Numbered from the stretch's first letter, positions 9,522 to 18,917 are shown. The stretch is 64,000 bases of DNA from a bacterium (GCA_030425045.1 JAUHVL010000008.1:1-64000); one strand, 5' to 3'. The notes: generated by a model not told the origin, from the letters alone. A program made the numbers and translations.

Positions 9522-9746
9522 ATGCAGGACAAAGTTATTAAATTGATCAGTGACGCTACTAAAGTTGACATCGCTAAAGTTCAACCAGAAACAAGCTTTG
9601 TAGATGACCTCAATCTAGACTCTCTCGATATCGTAGAACTTATGATGAAAATGGAAGACGAGTTTGGTGTTGAAATTCCAGAGGAAGATGCCGAAGGTCT
9701 TAAGACTGTTAACGACGTTGTAAAATATTTAGAATCTAAAAACTAA
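9522..9746 (+). CDS. acpP: Acyl carrier protein
   Basis: This is the small acidic carrier that holds growing acyl chains on a phosphopantetheine arm. The 74-residue product has the attachment site DLNLDSLDIVEL with Ser34 as the modified residue. AGGAG lies seven bases before the ATG. It sits between fabG and fabF, its usual place. Confidence 0.97.
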   Translation: MQDKVIKLISDATKVDIAKVQPETSFVDDLNLDSLDIVELMMKMEDEFGVEIPEEDAEGLKTVNDVVKYLESKN

Positions 9747-9760
9747 TTTTAGGTAAAATA

Positions 9761-11011
9761 ATGACCCGTCAAAGAGTAGCCGTAACCGGCTTAGGAATTG
9801 TTTCTCCTGCCGGTCTCGACCTTAATCAAAACTGGGAAACCATTACAAGTGGTAAATCCTGTATTTCACATATCGAGGCCATCGATACAGAAAATCTTGC
9901 AGTAAAAATTGCAGGAGAAGTAAAAAACTTCTCACTTTCTGAAGATCTTTTGGCAGCAAAAGAACAACCTCGTTATGACCGCTTCATTCATTTTGCCATC
10001 AAGGCCGTTGATGAAGCTCTTACAAATGCAGGTCTCAAAGGTGATTGGCAAGGCTACAAAGAAGATATGGTGGGTTGTATCTTAGGTGTGGGAATGGGAG
10101 GCTTTCCTCTTATCGAAACGAACCATAAATCGTTTCTTGAAAGAGGACCGAGAAGAGTCTCTCCCTTTTTTATCCCCGCCATTATTCCCAATATGGCCAG
10201 TGGCTTAGCATCGATTATCTTTGGGATCAAAGGTGTTAACTACACTGTCTCGAGTGCCTGTGCTTCGTCGTCTCATTCAATTGCAGCTGCTGCTCAAGAA
10301 ATCATCAGTGGAACACATGATGTTGTTGTGACTGGTGGATGTGAATCAGTTGTGGCTAATCTTACGATTGCCGGCTTTTCTAATATGAAAGCACTCAGCA
10401 AAAGAAATGACGAACCTGAAAAAGCAAGTAGACCATTTGATATTGATCGTAATGGATTTGTTATGGGAGAAGGAGCAGGAGTCCTTGTTCTTGAAAACTA
10501 TGATAAAGCTGTTGCGAGAGGTGCCAAGATTTATGCCGAAGTTTCTGGCTTTGCGAGCTCTTCAGATGCTTATCACATTACTGCTCCCCACCCTGAAGGA
10601 GAAGGAGCATCATTATGTATGACAAAAGCTCTTGCTCACGCTGGAATTACCCCGGATCAGGTCGGCTATATCAATGCTCACGGGACATCTACCCCACTTG
10701 GCGATATCGGAGAAACTAAGGCCATCAAAAAAACATTTGGTGATCACGCCTATAACCTTAATGTTTCTTCAACAAAATCTATGATCGGGCACCTTCTCGG
10801 TGCTGCAGGTGGAGTCGAGTCACTTTATTGCATCATGGCCCTTCACACTGGAATTATTCCTCCAACGGCCAACTTGGATAATGTTGACCCTGAATGTGAT
10901 TTAAATTACACGGCCCTCAAGCCCCAAAATAAACAAGTTCAATATGCTCTCAATAATTCATTTGGGTTTGGTGGTACTAATAGCTCTTTGATCTTTAAAA
11001 GAGTAGATTAG
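9761..11011 (+). CDS. fabF: Beta-ketoacyl-ACP synthase II
   Basis: This is the elongating condensing enzyme. The 416-residue product has Cys167 in [10 protein letters not shown], the first His in [12 protein letters not shown] and the second in [12 protein letters not shown], plus the C-terminal glycine-rich loop [13 protein letters not shown]. It lies 14 bp after acpP. It closes the fatty-acid part of the cluster; glyA follows after a short gap. All catalytic residues are present. Confidence 0.97.
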   Translation: MTRQRVAVTGLGIVSPAGLDLNQNWETITSGKSCISHIEAIDTENLAVKIAGEVKNFSLSEDLLAAKEQPRYDRFIHFAIKAVDEALTNAGLKGDWQGYKEDMVGCILGVGMGGFPLIETNHKSFLERGPRRVSPFFIPAIIPNMASGLASIIFGIKGVNYTVSSACASSSHSIAAAAQEIISGTHDVVVTGGCESVVANLTIAGFSNMKALSKRNDEPEKASRPFDIDRNGFVMGEGAGVLVLENYDKAVARGAKIYAEVSGFASSSDAYHITAPHPEGEGASLCMTKALAHAGITPDQVGYINAHGTSTPLGDIGETKAIKKTFGDHAYNLNVSSTKSMIGHLLGAAGGVESLYCIMALHTGIIPPTANLDNVDPECDLNYTALKPQNKQVQYALNNSFGFGGTNSSLIFKRVD

Positions 11012-11055
11012 AAATAAACCTGCCATCTTTGGCAAAAAATTTAAGTGAGAATTAT

Positions 11056-12315
11056 ATGTTTCATCAAGACTCTTTTGAACTGAATAAGATCGACTCAGAA
11101 TGTGCTAACTTTATTGAGCTTGAAAGGCGAAGACAAGAAGAAGGTATCGAGCTTATTGCCTCTGAAAACTATGCCTCTCCCGCTGTGATGGCCACCCAAG
11201 GATCGATTCTAACCAACAAGTATGCCGAAGGTTACCCTAAAAAAAGATATTATGGTGGATGTGAGCATGTCGACTCAATTGAGTCTCTCGCTATCGAACG
11301 AGTTAAAAAACTTTTTAATTGCGACTATGCCAATGTACAGCCTCACTCAGGTTCAGGTGCGAATATGGCGACATATTTTGCCTTAATTGAACCAGGTGAC
11401 ACTGTGATGGGAATGGACCTCTCTCAAGGTGGTCACCTCACTCACGGTTCTCCCGTCAACTTCTCAGGAAAGTTTTATAATATTGTTTCATATGGAATCA
11501 ATGTCGAAACAGAGACTCTTGATTACGATGAAATTCAAAGACTCGCAAACGAGAGTAAACCAAAGCTTATTGTTGCAGGAGCTTCTGCTTACGCGCGCAC
11601 AATCGATTTTGAAAAATTTAGAAAAATTGCCGACTCCGTAGGAGCCTACCTACTCGTAGATATGGCCCATATTGCCGGTCTGGTAGCTGCAGGTGTTCAT
11701 CCTTCTCCCTTTCCTCATGCTCATGTTGTGACTAGTACGACTCACAAAACATTAAGAGGACCAAGAGGAGGAATCATCCTAACGAATGATGAAGAGCTCG
11801 CTAAAAAAATTAACTTTAATATTTTTCCAGGAATTCAAGGTGGACCACTTGAGCATGTCATTGCAGCAAAAGCTGTATGTTTTAAAGAGGCGCTGACTGA
11901 CCAATATAAGGAATATCAATCTCAAGTTGTTAAAAACGCTGTGGCGTTGGCCGATACCTTAACGGAAAACGGAATCAAAGTTGTTTCTGGAGGAACAGAT
12001 AATCATCTTATTTTAGTTGATACCAATTCTTTTGAACTGACTGGCAAAGAGTCTGAAAAACTACTCGAAACAGTACATATCACATGTAATAAAAATATGA
12101 TCCCTGGTGATACGAGATCTCCTTTTGTGACAAGTGGTATCCGTCTTGGAACTCCAGCGATTACCACAAGAGGATTTAAAGAAGAGCATTGTAAACAAGT
12201 TGCCAACTGGATTATTGAAACTCTTAAAAACCCTGAAGACACTGCCCTTCACCAAAAAGTGGCAGCTTCAGTTGTTGAACTTTGTAAGCAGTTTCCGGTT
12301 TATAAAGGTCAGTAA
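11056..12315 (+). CDS. glyA: Serine hydroxymethyltransferase
   Basis: This PLP enzyme makes glycine and methylene-tetrahydrofolate from serine. I choose the ATG at 11056 (419 residues, AGTGAGA just upstream) over the TTG at 11029, which would add nine residues. The sequence has [10 protein letters not shown] near the N-terminus, HSGSGAN, and the PLP lysine in [14 protein letters not shown]. The product length equals the family norm. It links one-carbon supply to the nrdR-nusB genes that follow within 3 bp. Confidence 0.96.
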   Translation: MFHQDSFELNKIDSECANFIELERRRQEEGIELIASENYASPAVMATQGSILTNKYAEGYPKKRYYGGCEHVDSIESLAIERVKKLFNCDYANVQPHSGSGANMATYFALIEPGDTVMGMDLSQGGHLTHGSPVNFSGKFYNIVSYGINVETETLDYDEIQRLANESKPKLIVAGASAYARTIDFEKFRKIADSVGAYLLVDMAHIAGLVAAGVHPSPFPHAHVVTSTTHKTLRGPRGGIILTNDEELAKKINFNIFPGIQGGPLEHVIAAKAVCFKEALTDQYKEYQSQVVKNAVALADTLTENGIKVVSGGTDNHLILVDTNSFELTGKESEKLLETVHITCNKNMIPGDTRSPFVTSGIRLGTPAITTRGFKEEHCKQVANWIIETLKNPEDTALHQKVAASVVELCKQFPVYKGQ

Positions 12316-12318
12316 AAA

Positions 12319-12816
12319 ATGAATTGTCCTCATTGCCAAGCATTTGAAACGAAAGTCATAGAGACAAGACTTGTCCAACAAGGAAAAGTCACGAGACGAC
12401 GAAGAGAATGTGAGGTTTGTGAGCGTCGATTTACGACTTATGAAAGTATCATTGTACAATTACCAGCAATAATTAAAAGAGACGGAAGAAGAGAGCCCTT
12501 TAACAGAGAAAAAATTATCAAAGGACTTGTTAAGGCTTGCGAAAAAAGAAACGTATCGATGACAAGCCTTGATGAGCTTGTCTCGAGGGTAGAAAAATCG
12601 CTTTTAGAGTTATTCAAAAAAGAAGTTTCAGCAGAAATTTTAGGGAACCTCGTGATGGAGGAACTCTACAAATTAGATTCCGTATCTTATGTACGTTTTG
12701 CTTCTTTTTATTGGAACTTTGGCGACGTTGAGAGTTTTATCAGTGAGCTCGTCAAACATACGAAACATCAAACAAATACAAATGAGAGTATAAATGAGCA
12801 ACAACGACCGCACTAG
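12319..12816 (+). CDS. nrdR: Transcriptional repressor NrdR
   Basis: NrdR represses ribonucleotide reductase genes in response to ATP/dATP. The 165-residue product has a zinc ribbon at the N-terminus (CPHC, then CEVCERRFTTYE) and an ATP-cone domain from about residue 48 (IIKRDGRREPFNREKI). The last 15 or so residues (HTKHQTNTNESINEQQRPH) are a polar tail beyond the usual end. This tail is the part encoded where nusB overlaps by 23 bp. The gene begins 3 bp after the glyA stop. Confidence 0.95.
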   Translation: MNCPHCQAFETKVIETRLVQQGKVTRRRRECEVCERRFTTYESIIVQLPAIIKRDGRREPFNREKIIKGLVKACEKRNVSMTSLDELVSRVEKSLLELFKKEVSAEILGNLVMEELYKLDSVSYVRFASFYWNFGDVESFISELVKHTKHQTNTNESINEQQRPH

Positions 12817-13231
12817 AGGAAGAGAGCTCGCTTTAAAGTTTTTATACAATAAGGCAAAGATCACCCCTGATAATATTGACGACGAACTTATTGTCTTTCT
12901 TGAAAGCTATCAAGTTGAAGATGATGAACATCCCGAGAACGCCCTAAATGATCACGCTATCTTTTTTGGAAAGAAAATCATTACCCACCTTTTATCTGAT
13001 CAAGAGAAATGGGATGAACTTGTTTCGAATCATATTGGTGACTGGAAAATAGAAAAACTTGATCGTATGGATTATTGTATTTTACTTATTGGCGCCTATG
13101 AACTTTCTGCAAAAGAAACCCCTCCGCAAGTTATCATCAATGAATGTATTAACTTGGCCAAATCATATAGTGCAGCTCAATCATACCGTTTTATCAATGG
13201 AGTTTTAGATGGAATTAACTCCCGAAGCTAA
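12794..13231 (+). CDS. nusB: Transcription antitermination factor NusB
   Basis: NusB binds boxA RNA and, with NusE, supports rRNA antitermination. The 145-residue all-helical product has the NusB opening RTRGRELALKFLYN and the C-terminal family motif PPQVIINECINLAKSYSAAQSYRFINGVLDGI. Its start lies 23 bp inside nrdR and its end overlaps the next small gene by 23 bp, so the three are read as one packed transcript. The tail motif makes the assignment firm. Confidence 0.93.
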   Translation: MSNNDRTRGRELALKFLYNKAKITPDNIDDELIVFLESYQVEDDEHPENALNDHAIFFGKKIITHLLSDQEKWDELVSNHIGDWKIEKLDRMDYCILLIGAYELSAKETPPQVIINECINLAKSYSAAQSYRFINGVLDGINSRS

Positions 13232-13622
13232 TACGAATATTTTATTAGAAAGTATTGACCTCAACACAAAGGGGATAATATGGGTTGCTCAACAAATACA
13301 ATCAGAAGACAACTCACTTATTAACGAGTTAGATTATTTTTTTGATGGAACAATTACCAGTGGAGTTCACCACCATCAATCTGAAAGTAACTTTTCACTT
13401 TTTACGACTAATAATTTTGGTAGAGATCTAAAACTTGGAATGATTCCCAATAATAATAAGTTTAGTTCTTATTTAAGCACGTTCCTTGATCTTGTTACTC
13501 ACGAGACAACGCCTTTTAAAGTCATTCTCATTCAGCAAAAAGAAGATAAAAATATTGAAAAGCTTGTAAGTGATAAATTATCAAAGTTTAAAAATTCATC
13601 GCTCGAAAAATTATACTTTTAA
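13209..13622 (+). CDS. Small uncharacterised protein overlapping nusB
   Basis: I recognise no family for this 137-residue protein. It is soluble, with mixed alpha/beta character and no cysteines or signal peptide. A His-rich turn (GVHHHQSE) lies near residue 53. The start codon lies inside the nusB 3' end, in the +2 frame, and is the only start giving a long product. The stop falls one base before the end of the convergent methyltransferase gene. Coding is supported by the tight packing with nusB and the unbroken frame, not by homology. Confidence 0.6.
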   Translation: MELTPEANTNILLESIDLNTKGIIWVAQQIQSEDNSLINELDYFFDGTITSGVHHHQSESNFSLFTTNNFGRDLKLGMIPNNNKFSSYLSTFLDLVTHETTPFKVILIQQKEDKNIEKLVSDKLSKFKNSSLEKLYF

Positions 13623-14420
13623 TTAAACCCAGCCTACGACGTAAGTTACCCAAGAGTCACAGTTTTCTTCAACAGTAGAGCGGTAAAACTCTCCATTTCC
13701 ACCATCGTCGTCATCGTCTTCTTCCCAATAAGTTGTGACTGTTTTAAATCCAGCCTCTTCCATAATTTCGACGACCTCTCTCACAGTCCACATTCTCCAG
13801 TCATAAGAGAAAACCTTTTTATACTTCACTCCTCCAACTTTGAAGTGAATATAATACTGAACTTCATTATTTAAAGGATTATAAGAATCACAATCCCAGT
13901 AATAAGTGTGGTTATCATATTTTGTTTTTTCTTCAAGCTCTTGATTGCAATCAGTACCACCAAAAATATCGACAAAAAACGCTCCCTGCTCTGGAAGGGC
14001 CTTTCTCACGGCCTTAAAATAATCTAGCAATTGCTGTCTTTTCTTAAATATGAAATAAGAAAAGTTAAAAGCGACAATAACATCTGGTGAGAATTGATAA
14101 CGATCAAGTACATTTCCTTGAACATAATTCATTCGACTCTTTTGATCGTCATTTAATTTTTCATAATGAACTTTTCTTCCGTAGGCCATTGGTTCTGGAT
14201 CAAGATCAATCCCCCAAGCTTGATGAGCGTCAGACTGAGTGGTCCAAGAGCAGGCCATGGCCGCGGTTCCACCAAAATCTTCACGTAAGATAAGAGGCTT
14301 TTTTCCATATGTTTTTTTAAACTCTTTATTTATAAACTCAATATCAACTTCAAAGTTTTGTACGGAGCCTTCATAAAGTTCATATTTCTGATCCAAAGGA
14401 AGTTGTTTGTTCTTTTTCAT
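13623..14420 (-). CDS. Class I SAM-dependent methyltransferase
   Basis: This is a probable small-molecule or protein methyltransferase of 265 residues. The SAM-binding region is clear: LREDFGGTAAMACSW (motif I, about residues 42-56), then WGIDLDPEPMAYG with the ribose-binding acidic residue, and DVIVAFNFSYF (motif IV). The C-terminal half has a tryptophan-rich beta region (TYYWDCD, DWRMWTVREVVEIMEEAGF). An acidic run (EEDDDDDGG) near residue 240 is unusual. The substrate cannot be read from the sequence. It is convergent with the nusB cluster. Confidence 0.82.
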   Translation of the reverse strand: MKKNKQLPLDQKYELYEGSVQNFEVDIEFINKEFKKTYGKKPLILREDFGGTAAMACSWTTQSDAHQAWGIDLDPEPMAYGRKVHYEKLNDDQKSRMNYVQGNVLDRYQFSPDVIVAFNFSYFIFKKRQQLLDYFKAVRKALPEQGAFFVDIFGGTDCNQELEEKTKYDNHTYYWDCDSYNPLNNEVQYYIHFKVGGVKYKKVFSYDWRMWTVREVVEIMEEAGFKTVTTYWEEDDDDDGGNGEFYRSTVEENCDSWVTYVVGWV

Positions 14421-14446
14421 CTATCGTTACCTCTATAATTTTCTTA

Positions 14447-14827
14447 TTAATACTCTTCGTAGGATTTAACTTCTCTGATTTCAGAGCCATACTTATTATT
14501 GATCTTATTTTTTACATCAAATCTTTTATCATTAGTAATATAAACTTGTCTCGCCAATTCAATAAACTCAGCATCAAAAGACTTTGCTCTTTCTTTTTCT
14601 CTTATATCGTCTTCTATTTTCCAAAGTATTTTATTTACATCCGTCATTTCTTTCAAAAGCTCTTCACTGCCCTCAAGTTTTTGTGACAGAAGAATTTCTT
14701 TTAAGAGCTCATATTCCTTCTCGACCAGCTGAAGTTTCTCTCTATCTTCAATCATCTCTTTTTTAATGATAAGAATACTCAACCTGTCAAAAAGTTCACC
14801 AATTGCAATGGGAATTGAAACTTTCAA
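14447..14827 (-). CDS. DUF6165-family protein
   Basis: This is a small 126-residue helical protein that begins MKVSIPIAIGELFDRLSIL, a pattern I associate with the DUF6165 family, whose members often sit near surface-sugar genes; function unknown. The rest is charged and probably coiled-coil (KKEMIEDREKLQLVEKEYELLKEILL). The start overlaps the stop of the upstream phosphatase (ATGA), so the two are coupled. This points to a shared task, but none can be named. Confidence 0.7.
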   Translation of the reverse strand: MKVSIPIAIGELFDRLSILIIKKEMIEDREKLQLVEKEYELLKEILLSQKLEGSEELLKEMTDVNKILWKIEDDIREKERAKSFDAEFIELARQVYITNDKRFDVKNKINNKYGSEIREVKSYEEY

Positions 14828-15300
14828 CGCTGATTCCTTTTCTGTTCAAGCTCTGACAAGAGCTCTTCACATCCTTCTGTTACCATATCGAGAACTTTTT
14901 CAAATCCCTGATCCCCACCATAATAAGGGTCGGGCACTTCATTTTCATCATGAGATTTTGCATAGGAGGCCATTTCAACAACCTTCTCAATATTTTCGTC
15001 TTTCTTGGTTAATGCTGTCACGTTTTGATAATTACTTTTATCCATCACAACAATATAATCAAACAAATCAAAATCTTCCGGCTTAAATTGCCTTGAGCGT
15101 GACTTTAAATCGATCCCTCTTTTTTTGGCGTGTTCTCTCATTCTCGCATCAGGCAATTCACCCACATGCCAGCTCCCCGTTCCTGCAGAGTCGACAACAT
15201 AATGATCTGTTAAATTTTTCTTTACTAATAAGTCGAGAAAAACACCCTCTGCTGCTGGAGATCGACAAATATTTCCAAGGCAAACAAATACCACTTTCAT
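14824..15300 (-). CDS. Low-molecular-weight protein tyrosine phosphatase
   Basis: This is a cytosolic phosphatase of the arsenate-reductase-like fold. I start at the ATG at 15300 (158 residues), because the P-loop CLGNICRS (Cys7 to Arg13) should lie near the N-terminus; an upstream start at 15372 would add 24 unrelated residues. The general-acid loop is VPDPYYGG with the Asp typical of this family. It is coupled by ATGA to the DUF6165 gene and divergent from def. Confidence 0.92.
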   Translation of the reverse strand: MKVVFVCLGNICRSPAAEGVFLDLLVKKNLTDHYVVDSAGTGSWHVGELPDARMREHAKKRGIDLKSRSRQFKPEDFDLFDYIVVMDKSNYQNVTALTKKDENIEKVVEMASYAKSHDENEVPDPYYGGDQGFEKVLDMVTEGCEELLSELEQKRNQR

Positions 15301-15339
15301 GACTATATCCCTTCCTGATTCTGTGTTAAGATTGTACCC

Positions 15340-15888
15340 ATGGCAGTAAAAGAAGTCATTCGAATGGGGCACCCCGTCCTAAGAAAAGTCGCAGAAACTG
15401 TGAAACCTGAAGAAATTCAAACAAAGGAATTCAAGCAGCTTTTACAAGATATGCTCGATACCATGAAAGAACAAAAAGGGATCGGAATAGCCGCACCTCA
15501 AATTGCCGTTTCCAAACAAGTCGCTCTTATCGAAATCCTCTCTCAAAGTGAACGCTATCCTGAAGCTGAAGAGAGTGAACTCCTGGTTATCATCAACCCT
15601 GTGCTCACCACTTTAGATGAGACAACTCAAGGCTTCTGGGAAGGATGTTTATCAGTGCCTTTTCTAAGAGGGTTTGTCGAAAGACCAAGAAAGATAAAAG
15701 TCGATTTTCTCGATATAAATGGAAATGCTCAAAGCCTAGAAATTGAGGGCTTTCTCGCCACCGTTTTTCAACACGAACTTGATCACCTCTTCGGCAAACT
15801 CTACGTTGATAGAATTACAGATACAACGAAACTAGCCTATCAAGAAGAGTATATTCAATTCCACGAAAATAACGATGTTACTGAATAG
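15340..15888 (+). CDS. def: Peptide deformylase
   Basis: This metalloenzyme removes the formyl group from nascent proteins. The 182-residue product has the three family motifs: GIGIAAPQ (about residue 48), EGCLSVP with the metal-binding Cys, and QHELDHLFGKLYVDR with the HExxH pair. All metal ligands and the catalytic Glu are present. It is divergent from the phosphatase gene, and its 3' end overlaps the convergent lipoprotein gene by 11 bp. Confidence 0.96.
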   Translation: MAVKEVIRMGHPVLRKVAETVKPEEIQTKEFKQLLQDMLDTMKEQKGIGIAAPQIAVSKQVALIEILSQSERYPEAEESELLVIINPVLTTLDETTQGFWEGCLSVPFLRGFVERPRKIKVDFLDINGNAQSLEIEGFLATVFQHELDHLFGKLYVDRITDTTKLAYQEEYIQFHENNDVTE

Positions 15889-16132
15889 TACAGTCTGAGC
15901 TTCCACCCAGCTTAAATTCTTTTTTCTTTTGTTGTTCTATTAATTCTTTTTCAATGTCTTTTTCTGTACCACAGGACTCGTCTTCTTCTTTTTTCTTGAG
16001 ATCAGAAAAGTCATCGTTAACGGTGCTACTAGAGGCACCAAGGTTTAAATCGGGAGTAGAAGTTGTGCTGACTTCTTCTTTTTTACAAGAAATTGTTAAA
16101 AGTAAAATTAGTGCTAAAAAAACTTTTTTCAT
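15878..16132 (-). CDS. Small lipoprotein, function unknown
   Basis: This is a predicted lipoprotein of 84 residues. The signal sequence MKKVFLALILLLTISC ends in a lipobox-like LTISC, so Cys16 would be lipidated. The mature part is short, charged and low-complexity (KKKEEDESCGTEKDIEKELIEQQKKKE). I use the ATG at 16132; a TTG two codons upstream is possible. It follows the SDR gene by two bases and is probably cotranscribed with it. Confidence 0.72.
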   Translation of the reverse strand: MKKVFLALILLLTISCKKEEVSTTSTPDLNLGASSSTVNDDFSDLKKKEEDESCGTEKDIEKELIEQQKKKEFKLGGSSDCTIQ

Positions 16133-16134
16133 AA

Positions 16135-16872
16135 TCAACTCTTTGTAAAGTTCAGTGTTTGGTTAGACATAATAAAATAGTAAACCTTTCTTGGTAATAT
16201 TCTTAAAAACATCATTAAGAAATTCATTTGCCATGGAAAAATATAACGTAACTTTTTTCTTTCTATCGCTGCTCTAATAAGAGCCGCTCCTTTTGAAGCA
16301 GACATTAAAAATGGCATGGGATGATTATTTTGCTTGGTGAGAGGTGTATCAATAAAACCAGGGCAAATACAAGTGACATTAATATTATCAGATTTGTAAT
16401 CTAGAGAAATTGATTCACAAAACGTTGTGACTGCTGCCTTCGAAGCGCTATAAGAAGCTGCTCCGGCCAGTCCCACAAACCCCGCCACAGATGAAATGGC
16501 CACCAAATGACCCGACTTCTGAGATGTCATGATCTTTAAGGCACTTTCAAAAGCGTACATGACTCCGTAAACATTTGTATCCATCACGTCATATGCTTTA
16601 GACCAGTCGGCCATCTTCTCTTTCACGCCAACAGAGCGTCCCGCATTAGCGATGACAATATCGAGACCATCTCTACCAAAATCACTAATGGCTTCATCTA
16701 AGGATTTTTTATCTGTCACAGATAATTGATAGGATTTCAATTTATCTTTTAGCTCTTGAGGAAGTTTTGTTAAGTCTCTACCGCATACACCAACGACATG
16801 GCCGTCAGCTAAATACTGGCGGGCAAGCTCAAGGCCAATACCTGTTGTTCCCCCCGTAATGAAAACTTTCAT
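16135..16872 (-). CDS. Short-chain dehydrogenase/reductase
   Basis: This is an NAD(P)-dependent oxidoreductase of 245 residues. The cofactor motif is TGGTTGIGLE, followed by IANAGR in place of NNAG, the catalytic Ser in ISSVAG and YSASKAA with Tyr and Lys. The C-terminus has a hydrophobic patch (WQMNFLMMFLRIL) suggestive of membrane contact, as in lipid- or ketone-acting SDRs. It overlaps the upstream permease gene by ATGA. The substrate is unknown. Confidence 0.9.
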   Translation of the reverse strand: MKVFITGGTTGIGLELARQYLADGHVVGVCGRDLTKLPQELKDKLKSYQLSVTDKKSLDEAISDFGRDGLDIVIANAGRSVGVKEKMADWSKAYDVMDTNVYGVMYAFESALKIMTSQKSGHLVAISSVAGFVGLAGAASYSASKAAVTTFCESISLDYKSDNINVTCICPGFIDTPLTKQNNHPMPFLMSASKGAALIRAAIERKKLRYIFPWQMNFLMMFLRILPRKVYYFIMSNQTLNFTKS

Positions 16873-17864
16873 TTTACGAGTCTCTTAAAAAGTGCTCTTA
16901 CAAGGAGCAAACAAAACACAACGGTAATGGCGAGAAGAAAATAATTTGTATGCTCGTGATGGTGATGTCCGGCGAGCTTCATTGTCAGTGGCCAGTTAAA
17001 ACTACTGTAGAGAAAGTCGACGACATAAGAAAGAATCAAAGAGACAATCATGATAACAATAATATTTAAAATGATTCCTTTCTTGCCGAGGTATTTTTGT
17101 AAAACAAGAATTGAAGAAAGGTTTGTCGCAGGTCCCGTTAAGAGAATAAGCATCGCCGTTCCTGGACTCATCCCTTTTAAGATTAAAGAAGCTGCGATCG
17201 GTGTCGATGCCGAAGCACAAATATAAAGGGCGGTTCCAATTGTCATCAAGGCCACTCTTCCCCATAGGCCATTCCATCCTTCAAGAGAAGCTGCAGGAAA
17301 AAACCAATCAATACAGGCCCCAGCGATAAGTCCGAAAGTAAGCCAAACAGCAATATCTTCTAATAATGTAAAGTAGCCATACTTTATTCCATCGAGCAGA
17401 GACTTATCTTGTTTTTTATTTTTACTACAACAAGGTGCTTTCTCTTCTTCTTTTACTTCAAAATCTTCATTAAAAAGTCGATGAACAACTCCAACAGTTG
17501 AAGCGGTAACAAAAGCAAAGAGTGGTCTCATCACGGCCATGGGTAAATCCATTAGGCCATAAGTGACAGCGATCGAATCAACTCCCGTCTCAGGAGTCGA
17601 CACCAAAAAAGAGGACGTGGCAGAATTACTTGCCCCTTTTTTTCTAAGAGCAATCGCAGTTGGAATAACGGAACACGAACACAGCGGTAATGGAACGCCA
17701 AAAAGAGACGCTTTGATAATCGCCCAAGGTTTACCTTTCCCAAGATGAGATTCAACTTTCTCTACACTTAAAAAGATATGAATTAAGCCGGCCATTCCCA
17801 TGCCAAGCATGAGGTAAGGGGCGGTCATTTGTAAGTAGCTCCAAAAGGAGTTCAGAAATTCCAT
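16869..17864 (-). CDS. SO_0444-type permease, probable Cu/Zn efflux
   Basis: This is a multi-spanning inner-membrane permease of 331 residues in the DUF318 class. The signature PLPLCSCSVIPTAIALRKKGAS (around residue 60) and the later TGPATN are the conserved elements of the SO_0444 family, for which Cu/Zn efflux is proposed. Further metal-binding features are a CCSKNKK cytoplasmic loop and a late HHHHEH cluster. It is coupled to the SDR gene and divergent from the TauE-like gene by 40 bp. Confidence 0.85.
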   Translation of the reverse strand: MEFLNSFWSYLQMTAPYLMLGMGMAGLIHIFLSVEKVESHLGKGKPWAIIKASLFGVPLPLCSCSVIPTAIALRKKGASNSATSSFLVSTPETGVDSIAVTYGLMDLPMAVMRPLFAFVTASTVGVVHRLFNEDFEVKEEEKAPCCSKNKKQDKSLLDGIKYGYFTLLEDIAVWLTFGLIAGACIDWFFPAASLEGWNGLWGRVALMTIGTALYICASASTPIAASLILKGMSPGTAMLILLTGPATNLSSILVLQKYLGKKGIILNIIVIMIVSLILSYVVDFLYSSFNWPLTMKLAGHHHHEHTNYFLLAITVVFCLLLVRALFKRLVK

Positions 17865-17904
17865 AAAGACAATATTACACTGATTAAAGTAAAGTTAAAA
17901 ATAT

Positions 17905-18711
17905 ATGGTTATTCTTATACTTTTAAGCCTTGCGGTAGGATTCATCTCGTCATTTTTTGGCGTCGGGGGCGGCGTCCTGATGGTTCCGGGACTATATCTT
18001 ATCTACCCTGATCTCCCGCACCAAACCATTATCTCCACCAGCATGGGAGTCATATTTTTTAATGGACTTTTAAATAGTTATAATTTCTACTTAAAGGGTA
18101 AAGTTCCACAATTAAAAATGATTTTTTATCTATCCTTCGGGATGGTTATTGGTGGGCAGATAGGAAGTCGGCTCACCTATCTTTTTGATCAGCAGACAGC
18201 AAAGAAGCTCTTTGCCCTTATTCTTCTCTTGGTCATCCTAAGAACATACTTTTCAAAAAAGAAGACACAAGATCCAGGAAAATCGAAGCCCGCTATAAAC
18301 GTAAAAGTTCCCCAAACTCTTTTCACAGGGTTTGTTGCTGGCCTTATCGCTGGACTAAGCGGATTGGGCGGGGGCGTCGTAATCGTTCCGGCCTTGATGA
18401 TCATTTATGGGCTCCCCTTTTCCTGGCTTTCTGTTTATAGCAACCCTGCCATGGCAGCAGGTGCGCTTTCAGCGCTCTTAACTTTTATGACCGTTGGGCC
18501 TTCACAAAGTATAAAAACCAACCTAGATAGCTTTTATCATCCCTTTCAATGGGGCTATCTCAACTTTGCTCTCATCGCCATTATCGTCTTTTTCTCTTTT
18601 CTCTCCTCAAAGCTAGGCACCAAGTTAACCGATAAAGTGAGCCCCACCACGGCTAAATATAGTTTTTTAAGTTTGCTCACAATCATCATGTTTCGTATGT
18701 TTTTATCTTGA
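17905..18711 (+). CDS. TauE/SafE-type anion exporter
   Basis: This is a probable sulfite/organosulfonate or related anion exporter of 268 residues. It has the duplicated family motif: GFISSFFGVGGGVLMVPGLY near the N-terminus and GLIAGLSGLGGGVVIVPALM in the second half, with about eight membrane segments. Its stop codon overlaps the -35 element of the following tRNA promoter. The substrate cannot be assigned. Confidence 0.88.
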   Translation: MVILILLSLAVGFISSFFGVGGGVLMVPGLYLIYPDLPHQTIISTSMGVIFFNGLLNSYNFYLKGKVPQLKMIFYLSFGMVIGGQIGSRLTYLFDQQTAKKLFALILLLVILRTYFSKKKTQDPGKSKPAINVKVPQTLFTGFVAGLIAGLSGLGGGVVIVPALMIIYGLPFSWLSVYSNPAMAAGALSALLTFMTVGPSQSIKTNLDSFYHPFQWGYLNFALIAIIVFFSFLSSKLGTKLTDKVSPTTAKYSFLSLLTIIMFRMFLS

Positions 18712-18736
18712 TAACAAGACTCATCTCCATTATACT
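18708..18736 (+). promoter_or_regulatory. Sigma70-type promoter of tRNA-Asp
   Basis: A TTGATA -35 (18708-18713), a 17-bp spacer and a TATACT -10 (18731-18736) stand 26 bp before the tRNA. The -35 overlaps the stop codon of the preceding exporter gene. Confidence 0.8.
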
Positions 18737-18762
18737 GCCAAAACCTTCACAGAAGACATTAC

Positions 18763-18839
18763 GGGGGCGTAGTTGAGTTGGTTACAACATCGGCCTGTCA
18801 CGCCGAAGGTCGCGAGTTCGAGTCTCGTCGCTCCCGCCA
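18763..18839 (+). tRNA. tRNA-Asp (anticodon GTC), CCA encoded
   Basis: All four arms fold. The acceptor GGGGGCG pairs with CGCTCCC (one G-U), the D stem is GTTG/CAAC, the anticodon stem TCGGC/GCCGA holds loop CTGTCAC with anticodon GTC, and the T arm is GCGAG-TTCGAGT-CTCGT. Discriminator G and CCA are encoded at 18836-18839. Its 3' end (CTCGTCGCTCCCGCCA) is the sequence repeated at the end of each downstream accessory cassette, so this gene is the apparent attachment site. It is intact and has its own promoter and terminator. Confidence 0.97.
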
Positions 18840-18859
18840 TTTACTTAAAAAATAATCCT

Positions 18860-18888
18860 AAAGCCTTGTTATAACAGGGCTTTTTTTT
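18860..18888 (+). terminator. Terminator of tRNA-Asp
   Basis: AAGCCTTGTT and AACAGGGCTT form a 10-bp stem with one G-T pair and a 2-nt loop, followed by eight T. An almost identical copy lies at 31391-31419 after another tRNA 3' end, so this terminator is probably carried by the inserted element. Confidence 0.85.
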
Positions 18889-18903
18889 CGCCTAAAAAAA
18901 CGT

Positions 18904-18917
18904 GATCCACTTTGATC
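18904..18917. repeat. GATCCAC repeat site interrupted by the IS
   Basis: GATCCAC at 18904-18910 is followed by TTTGATC, where the sequence leaves the pattern seen intact at 31436-31453 (GATCCACTTTGATCCACC). The break point coincides with the left end of the IS6-like element. The site belongs to the family of paired GATCCAC repeats found at nearly every cassette junction. Confidence 0.6.

Noticed and set aside
11029-11055. TTG start for glyA adding nine residues
   Set aside because: The ATG at 11056 gives the family length and has a purine-rich site before it.
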